Assembly (NCBI RefSeq): GCF_018139145.2
Contig: NC_059500.1
Location: 37,243,437-37,307,436, forward strand
Length of the DNA stretch: 64,000 nucleotides
Direction: 5' to 3'
From: Gymnogyps californianus
Lineage: Eukaryota > Chordata > Aves > Accipitriformes > Cathartidae
Within the stretch, counting starts at the first letter, position 1, and each line of letters starts with the position of its first letter. Positions 9,957-21,900 of the stretch are shown here, one piece after another. The position numbers were made by a program, and so were the translations under genes. Under the pieces are notes generated by a model. The model was not told the DNA's origin, searched no databases, and saw only the letters and a program-made list of their open reading frames with translations.

Positions 9957-12900
9957 GGTTTAGGAACTGATTGACACTTATCCAACCTTTTTGCGTGACA
10001 AGCTGGAAAATCCATGCTATCATATTTTGGGAAATTTTTAATACTTTTTGGTTTTGAATAGACAGTATCTCTTGCTAATCCAAAACCTCTCCTTTCAGGT
10101 CAAAATTGATGATTTTGTATTTAAATATTTTATCTGTTTTCCTACAGAAACTGCTGTTTTAATTTGTCTACTACAAAGGAGAACTGACAGTACAAATTAT
10201 AGGTCTTGTATAAGATAAGACTCCTTACTTTAAATGGGAGACCTCTAGAATACAGCCAGTGGAGGTACTTGTTCCTATTTCCTGAGGTCTGTAATAGAAC
10301 TCCTGTGTTTCTCAACTTACTATCTTCTGTTGCACCGTGGTCCCATGCAAGTTTGCAAGATGATAATCAGAGAAGTACAATATCTCTGACAACTGGCTCA
10401 ACTGTAGCAAACTTCAAATTAAATTCCTTTCAGGTCATTTAGACCTTCACTATTATTTCCTCATGCTCTTGTGCTTAAGTGCTTGGTGCGGCTGAAAGCA
10501 AAAGGAACGAACTTTGATGCTGTATCAGTCACAGCTCTTAGTATCATTCACTTTATTTCAGTGATGGCAATACAAACACGTTGTACAAACAGCTTACTGG
10601 TAGGGGTTGTTTTCCAGCAATCTTCTGTTTCATTCATAGATCAGTAAGTTACTGATGTCAACAGCAATTGCTGTCTCTTAAAAGAGGAACTTTTAAACTT
10701 ATTTGCTTTCTTTATTTGTTCTGCTTTTCATATGCACTTAAAATTCAATATGTTGTTTATAACAAGGTCTTAGGAATCACAAGGGTATCTCAAAACAGCA
10801 CCAGAATTCTAAAAGTTCTAAGTAGTAAAAACAAAACAAAAATGAAAACATTTTCTCAGGTACCCTGAGTCAAATGAAGTCCTACTTAAACTGTCTGAGG
10901 AGAAGATAACAATGTTCTGATGCTTAAGGAATCAACACAAGTAAAGAAAACACTCTAACACATGAAAACATCAAACCGTATACCACCAAGGAGTCTGGAT
11001 TTCCTCTTTTTCAATACTTAATTTTTAATTATAGTGTATGGACTGCCATATGTGCAAAACAGTGTCTGAAATATATAGATATATAACAGCATAATTTTGT
11101 TGCTGTACTAAATCTGTACAAAATCAGTCAGAACCTACCTTGCCAACACCAACAGGTGGAAATTAGGATGTTCATGAATTGTTAGGAATTAATGAGCTGA
11201 TGCATCTGTGTAAAAGTTACTATCTCTGCTGACAAATACTGTTCTCCCTGTGCTCCCTACCTTTTTTCATGTTTTGAAGTAATTTTTTTTTAAACCAACA
11301 GTGATTTTTTTTCCAAAGAGAAGATAAATGTGGAATGGCAAAGGGAAGAGGGAAGGCTAGGACTACTTCAATTTTCATGGAAACGCATGAAAGAAGATAT
11401 AGGAGGGAAAAACCTAAGCTTTCAATAATTTTTTTTCTTCATTTGTGTGAATAAATCCAAGTGTTAGCTCAAAAACATTTTATTCTGACAAAGTGAAAGA
11501 GAAAAAGTCATGAACTGATTTACAGTGAACGCTTTCTCCCCCAGGTTGCAACAGTATCTTCTAAAGCAAGTTTTTCCTACTTGTCACGTAATGACTTTCT
11601 TTTTAAGGCCCAAAGGCCACCTACTTCATTCATCGATCAGGTTTACCTTGGAAAAGACCAGCTGATACTTAGGAAAGTCCTAGTTATTATTGGGGAGGAG
11701 CTGTCTAGTGGGCTTCTAGAGTTGGTTTGGAGTGCACACAGGTATTCCTACTATGCAGACTTTATGATACCGTCATCTTTTTTCAAAGGGTAATAAACTG
11801 TGTCTTAAAGGAAGGGACTAGATGAGTGATCAATATTCCTCATAGGCAGCAGAATCAGCATTGTTCTGTTTTATGCAGTATTACAAAATTTATATTTTTC
11901 ATAGAAACAAAGATTTCTGAGGTACTTGAGAAAGGAAAATCAGATGTTTAATCTAGTGTTTTCTGAAGACCATTAGGAGTTCAGTTGGATCTAGAGTTGG
12001 CTGGCATGAAGTAAAATCTCCATACTGGTTCTGTAAGTTACCTAATTATATCCTGTTAATTCTCAATGGTGTTGCAACTGTGTCATTTTCTTCCTCATAT
12101 TGAGATGCCTGTTACAACTGAAGAACCTAAGGTGCCAATTGTTCCAAAGGTCAAGACAGTCTACATGCAACGTTTAGGTTTCTGCAAAACTTGGTTTTGC
12201 ACAAGTAGAGGAAATGAGTAGCAAAGTTGTGGGTTTGTCTTTGCATTTTTACAAAAAGTTTGTACTGTTTGCCTCTGATGCCTGGAAGAGTCCACATATT
12301 GATTTATTAGTTTATTAGAATCTGTGAGCAATTACTAGTCAAGTGACACAATTACTACATCAATGTGGAAGATAAAATACATTTAAGCAAACAATTTCCT
12401 TCTTCCTAGACCCCCCATCACATTGGTCTTTATTTTGTGTCAGACAGCTGCAGATTTCAATTAGAATCTATATGGAGCTACAGAGTTAGTAGACTAATTC
12501 ATCTTCATTTTAAAAAAGTCTTGTAAAAATCCTTTTGGTGATAAAAAAGGGAATGCTAAAACATTATAAGAAAGACTGGCTTTGAAGTTTTTTCCAGACA
12601 CATTGAAAATGTTTAGGCATACCATTTACACAAGTTTGGGTTTGGTTTTTTTTTTATTTATTCTGCCAGATTTTGACATTCAGTACATGTTTGCATGATA
12701 CTCATATATCATTCAGCCTCCTCAGTGATTGCTAGACACTGGATGTCCATGGTGTACATAAGTTACTTATCACTTCTGAACATCAGCCTCTCTGACAGAC
12801 AAAGGGTTAGTTTTGCTGTCTAAAATAAGAGATATACCTTGGTTTTGCACTGTAAGAATGGCCTCTTTCTTCGAGCGTTTTCTAATATGGTAGGTGTATG

Positions 12901-13669
12901 CTTCTCTAGTTGTTTAAAGACATATTAATTCAGATGGCACAAGTAATTTTAACCCTCTCAGCATTTTCTTGAAATATGTAGAGGCATGACATTTGTTAGA
13001 CTGGAGTTTCAACAAGAAAAGGATCTTATTTATGTGTGTTTTCTTATGTTATCTCTCATACAAGTTGACAAAGTATATGGGTAGGTTTTTAAAACTTGGA
13101 AAAAAAATTCTTCAGTATGTATTACTGTAGGACTTAGAAAAACCTCTGTGGGTTTGTGCAAACAAAAATCTAAGATTGCACATCCATTTCTGTGTGGTCA
13201 GAAGTTGAATTCTGATCTTTCAGAAGACAGAAATGCTTACTGTGTCTTTAGGCAAAAAGAGCTTTTTCCACAGGGTGGGCTGGGGAGTGAAGAAGTAGTA
13301 TATGTGTTTTTTTCTTATTTGACACCCTAAGTAAGGAAGGCCAGGAGGGCTGGCCCGTTAACACTGCTATGCATGATCTTTACAGCAGTATTTAGATACC
13401 TACAGAAGAGAACATGGTCAGATACCTAGAAAAGGAAGTGCCTACAATCTGATTTTTCTTTTGTCCTAGGTTGAATAAAGTTTGTGGTGTTAAACAGGTT
13501 TAGGTAGAGAAAAATCACTCAGTCTAAAATAGTTTCTTTAAAAGGAGATTTTCAGCCTGAATTATTGAAAATGTTAGTGTATAGTTTACACAACAAATTA
13601 TATTTTATAACAGAGAGATCAAAGTTATGTAGAGTAACTGAAAACTTTGGATTTTTGCTGGGTTGCCAG

Positions 13670-13734
13670 CCATGACAGTAAGTGATATAACAGAACACGT
13701 GAAATGGGACAATGCAGCAAAGGATCAAAAGAAG
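13670..13734 (+). other. Possible short coding exon (weak)
   Basis: A 65-bp segment between TTGCCAG and a consensus donor AAG|GTAAGTG. Read in one frame it gives a charged peptide, M-T-V-S-D-I-T-E-H-V-K-W-D-N and onward, with no stop before the donor. The acceptor tract is poor (it contains GGG). I do not recognise the peptide. This may be chance; a good donor alone is common in 64 kb. Confidence 0.22.
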
Positions 13735-16700
13735 GTAAGTGTGTGTTTAGGCCAACAGAAAGTAAATAAATGTTTGTACAATTACACTGCAGGCATTTTT
13801 TACTTGTTTATCTGCTTTATTATTAACTGTGATGGTAGACCCCTTGTATTGAAACTTGACATTTAACAAAGTGGCAGAAGCCTGATTTTGGTAGAAATAG
13901 CTAAACAAATAAATAAACAACACAGGAATGTACATACCTTTGTGCCCATTGCTCTCAATACTGTAGGAATGCAACTGTAGTCACACTGTAATGTGAGATA
14001 AGTAGCATTCCTCCCTAAGGAAGGAAGGGAAAAGAGCTTTTGTAGAAATTGCAGACCAATACATTGGAGGAGTTTGAAGTATTTAAAAAAAAAAAAAGGT
14101 AGACCGGATGGTTATTGTAGGCCTGCTAATCTGACAGATACTTAATACTTTCAGCAAGGTATTGGGAGTGTGGGTATAGACAACATCTTTTAGCTCCTGC
14201 TCTACCATCCTGTAGTATGCACCAGGCATGAGTGTACCTACACCAGGCAGCCCCAAAACTGCCACAAAATTGCTTTTTGTAGTTGTCTTTATCTGCCAGA
14301 CGATACTCTCATTTAAAAAATTAATTGCACGTTCTTGGGAAGGCTAGTGACTACATAGTTGCTTAACTTTTTTTTCAGCTTTAAATTTTGTCCACCAATT
14401 GGTTTGCTAGAACATGATTTAGCTGGATGTTTTTATACTGTTATACAGAGAAGATCCAGCTTTCTAACAGTATTTAAGTGGCTCGAAATGCACATACCTG
14501 TATAATTGGTATTCTCAGAATTCATAAGCTCCCCATACTTGCTGAGGTATTACACAAAATATTGTGTACTTCTGAAAGTGTCCTTTAACTACGCTCATTT
14601 CTTGGGAGAATTTAAATGATTGAGTGCCCACTTGGGTTTTTAGAGAGACAGAAACAACAGGCAAGGGACAAATTCTCCATTCTTGTTTCACTGGCTGATT
14701 ATTGCAGAGATGGTTCTTCTTCTGGAGACATTCTCAGAAAAAAATGCTTACTGAAATGTGTAAGAAAGGACAGAATTACATTATTTCAAAATACTACATT
14801 TTAAGGAGTCTCCATAATGTGCATATATTGATTAAGCCTCTAACAATTATGCATATTAAAAAGAAGATAACTTGGGTCCTGAAAGGGGCATAATACCAAA
14901 AATGTCTTTTATTATAGTATAGTGAATAGTGTTGTGCTTCATTTTACTTTCTTCCCACGTGGTACTACTCAGATTGTTGTGGCTCTCCAGAAATCTCTCC
15001 TTCACAATCAGTAGATGTTTCTTTGCTTTCTTTTTGCCTGATAGTTAAATCATATTAACATGAAAATAGCAAAGAGGAACTTGATTATATCTTCAGTTTT
15101 TAAAAAGCTGAATAAGTAAAGGAAAAAACCCCAAAGATGAGGCAAAGAAAAGAGGCTAAACTCTGCTGGTTAGCTGAGATTGGCTAAGAGCTATACTTGC
15201 AAGTCATTTGAAGGATGTTGATTATGAAAAATGTTCTTGGAAATATTTTCCACAATACTCCTATGACTCTAGATATTGCTTTTTTTATAATGTCAAGTGT
15301 ACAAATTATCATGCTGAAGGCCCAGGCTGCAAAGTGAAAGCAAGGTCAAGTTCAACTTGGTTGAACTGCTTGGGACTCATATAATGGCAGCGTTTAAAAT
15401 AAATTATGATCATTATGTATTTTAGATCTCAAAAATCTCTCAAAAAGTAATGTCTTTCAATAACAACTGTAATTCTGCAGACTTTGAAAATGGCTTATTT
15501 TGGGTTGCCTGAAGAGCAAAATAGTTCAGCTGGAGGAAAGCTGTTTGAAATGCCAGAATCCCGCACCAGGTTTCTGAAATGAATGCCAGCCCTTCAGAGG
15601 TGTTTGACTTGTGCTGGTTCTGAACGTAGGTATTCTCACAGTCTGGGGAGCAAAGGGATTTATCATTTCCATGAAAACATCTCAGAACAAAGTTTCAAAA
15701 CACTCTCTAACAGAAGTCACTTATTTACGCGTAAGTGTTTTAATGGTACCCACAAATTAAAAGTATCCTATTTTAATAGAAAGAGTGCAGCTTAACCAAC
15801 AACAGTATTTTAGATACCTCAGTAAAATTCCAGGTTCTGTACAGTATCAGGTGGATGAGACCTATGGAATAATATCTCTGATATCAATGATGAAGTAGGG
15901 AAGAAGATTAAAATAGTTTAACATTTGAGGTATAACAGCACTTTAAGCTTTCTTTAATGAAGTGTTTTTCTGCATATTCAGACCTTGAAATACTATAAAA
16001 CCAGGACTTCAGTTTCTAAAATCACAGTATGATGTAGCAGTAGTGGAGAGTGTATTCTATAGCATAATTACATGAAAACACTCTAAAATAAGATTGAATT
16101 TAAGCTTTTATCTCTGTAAGAATTTTATATTCCCTACATAATTTGTTAAATGTCTTATTTCTTTTTTTTCCATTTTTCTTTTTCTTTCAGCTGGTGATTC
16201 TTTGTTTCCCTTATAAGTTCTTCTTTCAGACTATCACAGAAGAGGTGCATTGGCACAGAGCTAAAATGGAATGCTTGGGCAAACTCAGTTTACCTCAAGA
16301 TGCTTTGAACATCAGGGCCAATTGCTATATGCATATTTCTGGTCAATCTTCAGATCAAATTTAACAGACTATTTCAGATTCCCTATGCTTAGTATTGGCA
16401 TGAGATTTCTGAGGAAAAGATGGTATTAGATTTTGTTTCTGATTTCTCAGGCAGAGCTGCAGCCTGAAATTCTGACTGTATTGCAAGTCACTGGCGTAGG
16501 TTGTTCATGCCGGTTGGTTAGGAGGCTATTCAATACATTTGAATTTAGTTTAGGTGCAGGGAAACTGTATTGTCCTTATTCCATTCATTCTATAGTACTA
16601 GTGTAGAATGGGATGTTTCTTGCATTGCTGGAGAACCTCTCTATTTGTTTATAATTTACTTCAGGTGAGTCTTACATTAGACTTAATACCCAAGCTGTAA

Positions 16701-16828
16701 GGATTGCTTCCACTATGCTCCCACAGGGCAGAGAACTGAGAACCAAGCCTTTTTTTTTTATCTAGAAAAGATTAAAAAAAAAAAGGCAAAAAACCCAGCA
16801 CAATGATCTATCAGACTCTAACTTTTAA

Positions 16829-16864
16829 ATTTATTTATTTATTTATTTACTTACTTACTTATTT
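16829..16864 (+). repeat. (TTTA)n / (CTTA)n microsatellite
   Basis: About five ATTT units followed by three ACTT units, ending ATTTT. A simple tetranucleotide array. Confidence 0.9.
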
Positions 16865-18539
16865 TACATCAAGGGGTAAGTCTACATGTGCAGAGAGAGG
16901 CAGGTGTATGTTGAATCTGACATACCAAGAGATCATACCACACGTTGGTACCAGCTGAACGTTACACATGATGTACCAGCTGGCTTTTATGTGGAAGGCG
17001 CATGGCTTTGTTAAAAAGAGTTAGTGTGCGTTTATCAGGAATAACATAGCCACATGGCTTTCAAAGCTGGATGTCACACTGCTGGTTTTTGCCTGTACCT
17101 GCGTGATCCAACAGGAAGTGCAAACATACAAAGAAACCCTTCAGTCCTATTCTTATGAGGCACTTAGTGAATGCAGCATCTCAGATTTACATGAGCCCTG
17201 AGGTAAGGGACATGTCTCTCCCTGATGAATCTTTCAGCCTAACTATCTCAAGCCAATTATTTGTTCAAACTGCTTTCAGTCACCTTTTATGATGTCTGCA
17301 TTTTCTGTGCTTCAGGAACTATCCAGACTCACAATATATAGAATATCAACTGCATTCCTTCATGAACAAGAAACTATAGGACTGAAAACAAGTTATTTGT
17401 AAGGAGGATTTTTAAAAAAGATCTTAAATATTTGCAACCAACCCCACTTCCTTTCCCAGGAGTAATTATTTCATAATAGACCCCTAGGCTTAACTCCAAG
17501 AATGATTCAAATGTTTTAATATGAAAAACATTAAAAGATTCTTGTATGGCAGAACAGGGCCACCTGGGGTGTCTCCTAAATGAGATTTTATTAAATAGTT
17601 TGTTATGTGACAAGTGAGGCAGTAATTTTGTTATAGAAGTCTTGAGAATATGTAGCGTTTAATTCATAAAACTTTTGTGCCTTCATTAAAATAATTTTCC
17701 TGTTGCATTTGTGAACTAACCCCTTTCTCTGTATGTATATGCATGTGGAGCTTTTTATGACAGGTTTTTTTTAATAAGACATTGTTTGTAGCATTGCTTT
17801 AATTGTATAAAATAAGCATGTCAAAAGAACATATTTACCTGTGTGTGGTTTCTAAGATATGGCTCTAAAATTAGCTGTCTTTCCCACCTGCTGTTCAAGT
17901 GACTGGAAAAGATGAGGAAGCTATTTAATCTGGAGAGTTCATGGAAATGAAGGAAAAATTTTCTGAAAAGGGCAAACACAATCTGCTTAAAAGTATACTT
18001 CACTTTCTGTTTCTAAAATCAGATAGATACAGTAAAAGAAAAAAGGGAAAGAAATTGGGGAAAGATTTGGCCAGAAGAGAATGAAAAAAGCAGCAAGAGA
18101 AATCTCTGTACTGTCATACCTGTCGATTTAACTCTGTTACTCTCATTATAAGAGTTATGTAAGATGAGTCCTTTTGCAAAATATTGAAAATAACATTAAT
18201 TAGAAGTTTAAAAGCCACAGGCATAGGGCATTGGATTCTTAATTGTAGTGGTGTAAACTGAGCATAACTTTGTTGATTATAATGGCTTTGTACCTGTGGA
18301 ACAAAGATCTACAATACATCTTAAAATGTAACATGTTATGAAATATTAGGGAATCCTTTTCATGTTCCTAAATGATAAGGAGTGACGAGCTTTCACAGGG
18401 GAAAGATGTTCATTTCATGTTGTTAAACCAAATTGGGAGTGAAGTGGTTTATTGATTTATTAACGACATTTAATTAACTGGCAATGAGTAAGCTACACAT
18501 TCGAGATCAGTGTCAGTAATACAACCCATAAACCACATC

Positions 18540-18960
18540 AGGAGCCCTTTAGAAAATGCTGATAAACACCCCCCAAATCTCTGAGCACCTCTCTGTAACT
18601 AATCCCAAGAAGTGCAATCCCCTGCAGCCCCCTCTGGGGAAGCCCCCCCCTCCTGAGATCCCCGGCTGCACACCCTCCTGGGGTGGAGCCACCACGCGAG
18701 CTCCCAGCCCGCTCCCCACACGGGTCCTTCTTGGTCCCCCAGCACTTGGACCTGGCCAGCAGTAGGAGAGGCTGCTCGCAGCACCCCATGGGAGGGTGTA
18801 CTGCCTGGGTGGGTAGAGGCTGGGAGACGCCCGGGTGACTTGGGTGGTGTCAAGCTGAGCTTTGACTGTGTCTGTTCCCATGCCAAGGCCCCTTCCACCA
18901 CTGCAACCTCTCATGCTTCTCCTACACTTCTTTTTAGGTTGACTCCTTTGCTGCAAAAGT
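18540..18960. other. GC-rich island of unknown origin
   Basis: A sharp rise in GC over about 400 bp, with C-runs and several CpG sites, inside sequence that is otherwise near 37% GC by eye. Long frames in all three minus-strand phases (up to 135 codons, 18,549-18,956) and one on plus reflect low stop density rather than a gene. A TGTTAAACC string at 18,421 and a CCCCCACA string ending at 19,157 could be LTR termini of a degraded element of about 740 bp. Their flanking pentamers do not match and I recognise no family. Alternatives are a decayed ERV LTR or a GC-rich regulatory element. Confidence 0.4.
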
Positions 18961-21900
18961 CTCTTTGTAGTTTGTCCGTGACTGTTTAATGTGGTTGATG
19001 ATTCTCTTCCTCTTCAAGTGACAAGTTTTGGGCAAATTCCCTCTCAAGTGGTTTTGAGTGCACCATTAACATGCACTGTTACGTGTATGTTCCTATTTGA
19101 GCTCACGCTGTTATGCAGCCCAGTTTGCCAGGGGTGAGCCTGGGAAGCACCCCCACAATAGCTGGTCTAAGGCAATAGTAAGTGAGGAAGAGAAAAGTAT
19201 ATGCAATGACTAGTTTCCTACACCTCAGATTTGTAACTGGTGAACAATAGCTATGGTAAAACATAAAATTTCAAAAAATGAAAAACAGATAAAAGAAAAA
19301 AACAACCTGCCTATGCTATACTATCTTTCAACTGCTCAATTTGTTTCCTAAGGTAGATTGATACCTACCCTTTGGTGTGAATTAACTGCATTCTGATGCC
19401 ATTCTATGCAACAGGGCACACAGGGAAGAGTTCTCTTCCTAAAGGTGTGATGCTTGACCTTACCTCAGTACAGACATAAACAGATTTTCTCAGTCAGCCA
19501 TGTTATGAACTCTTATAGTTTTGGTTCCTCTTGAAATATACAGGATATTCACCATGGCTCATTTCAAATCATGCTAGTCCTTTGAGTGACATTGTTACTT
19601 AACAATGTGCTGCTAAATTTCCAGTCAGGGGAAAAAATATTTGTGGTGTGTTTGGTTTTTTTTTTTTTTAAATTACGCTTTTTTTCTTTTCTTGGAACAT
19701 ATAAAGGCGACTTGTTTTCCTACTTTTTAAGGTATGCATAATTTGGTAAGCCACATCCTTCTTTGTTTTGGTGTGCAGAAGGAAGCAAAGCAATTAACCT
19801 CTTTTACTACATTATCAATGTATTTGCATTATCCTTTGAGCAAGTCTATATAAATTAATACTGATATTTATTATTCCAATTCAAAGGTTATGGAGTTTTT
19901 CTGCTCAGAAAATGATAGTGCTGAATTCTTTCTTTCACTGCTTTGCTGGCATAGGGATATATCACTGATCAAAGTGACTTTGGGTACAAAGTTAATCTGA
20001 GTTTTTAAAACTGATAAAAATTCCAGTGTTGTTTATTATGAGATTCAGGTTTGCATAAGAAATATAACTAAAGAATCACAGATAGCGTAAGAAAATAAAA
20101 CTCTTTAGGTAACAAGTGTTTCTACATGGCTTATATCATAAGATTTGCCTGCCTGTATTCCAACAGGATACCATTGAAGTGGAAATGAAAATCACTGAAC
20201 ACTGAGTCACTGAATTTCCCTCAATGTGTTACAATTACAAAACCAGCTTCTGCTATATGAGTCTGATCTACTGTGAAAATGTACAAGTTATTCAGTTGCT
20301 CTAGAAATGCCTCATTTATTACCTGTAGTGAGAAACTCTAATGGATGAATCCTGAGTTTGACTTCACAACTTTCCCCCTGAATCTGATTACCAGTCCCTT
20401 TGTGTCATGTTTTCATGTAGTTTAAAAAGGTATAAGATACATCTCATTTTGAAGTAATTCTAATTCTGCCTGGGTTCCCTCAGTTATGCTAGAAGGAATT
20501 CAGGAGACTGAAAGTGTTTTTGGCATACGCGGGAGGAAATCCGATCAGCTGGGAGGGAGCCTGCTCTGGATCAATAGCTCACCACACTGGAGGATGCAGA
20601 CTGGTCCATGATGCATACCCAGACAGCTGTGCTGGGGAGCACAGAATGGGATTGTAAACTTGCCATTATTGGCTTCTTGTCAAATGTAAAGGTATTAGTT
20701 AGGGGCAAGGAATTATGATGTTGGGGGGAATTTTTCATCTCCTTAGCTATACATATAACAGCTGGTCAGAATATTTACTGTGATGGCCACTAGTTATTTG
20801 GGTTATTATTACTACTTTAAGAAAGGAAAATACCATAAGGTCGAAGGTGAGATCTTGCTCAGTAAGATGCAACATTAAAAAGATTAGTGTACATATGCAA
20901 AATAAATGTACTGAAATGTTTCATTTTTTAGAAGCTGCTAGATGCGTGGTTTTGGACATTTTAGTCTCTGTATTTCAGTTGACAATGAATGTTAGAAATT
21001 TTTGTGGAAGTGGAAATGCAGACCTTTCAGCAGCTCTCATTAAGTGTTAAGCTTTAAGAATGAATGTGTGTGGCATAATTACAGCAAAGTACAACATGAA
21101 AAACAAAGCTTGCTTGCTGCCATGGTATATTTGAATAGCTATTACCTGAAGACTATCTACAGTTATGAAAAAGGTTGCCCTGAAGAGTGGAAAAGAAGTT
21201 GAGTTAAACTGTAAAGATAAAATCTGCTTTGGCTCAGATCTGCAGGCGTTTGCAAAAGTGAGTGACCTGCAGTTGTCAGCCTACCCAGAATTTTAATTCT
21301 TTTGTGGAGAAATCAAAAGTAGCGAGGAACTGATGGGAAAGTCACCATGCTTTTGCTAAGGAAAAAAATAATTCAAGAGAAAGCTTGTTTTTCTGGAGGA
21401 CAGATGAAGAGGAACCAGAGATCTAGAGCTAATCCATTGAAGAATTTAGGAATTTGAGAAAAAGCCAATGTTTCATTACTTTTGTTTTTGCTACAGGTCA
21501 GAGCACAAGTCAGATTATCAAGCTCTTCTGTAGAACACGAGATCAGGGAAAAATATTTATTTCCTTCAGTTCAAAATTGTACTATGACTGTCTGAGCTTG
21601 CTTAACTCCTTCAGAAGGCTTTTATGCTGTAAACTCTTTCTTAGCGAAGAGAAGGATGAGCTGAGTCTGAGAACTTGCTTAATTCCTGTTACACCTGAGG
21701 AGTGAATCCTGTGCAGGAGCACAAGGACAGAAGGAATTTAGAGTGAAGATTATGGGAAGAATTAGGCAGAATTGGGTAGAAACAGGACTGTGAGAAAATG
21801 TCTGAGATATATATGTGTACCTTCAAACAGGGACAGTATTCCATGCTTTGTGTTCTGGCATTTTGTAGAAGAGTGGGAAGAATTTAAATAAAGTGAAAAA

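Larger units (their letters stand above)
9957..18417. other. Unique AT-rich sequence, no gene firmly supported
   Basis: Non-repetitive AT-rich DNA. Noted inside are a possible short exon (13,670-13,734) and a TTTA microsatellite (16,829-16,864). A strong pyrimidine tract ending in CAG near 16,190 is followed by a frame of about 55 codons to 16,364 but has no clear donor. Open frames of 60-80 codons are at chance level for this composition. Confidence 0.55.

Noticed and set aside
16143..16364. Frame after a strong pyrimidine-CAG acceptor at about 16,190 as a terminal exon
   Set aside because: No recognisable peptide, no poly(A) signal close after the stop, and pyrimidine-AG strings are frequent in this AT-rich DNA.
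18549..18956. 135-codon minus frame in the GC-rich island as a gene
   Set aside because: Three minus phases and a plus phase are open over the same DNA, which indicates composition; no domain or splice context.
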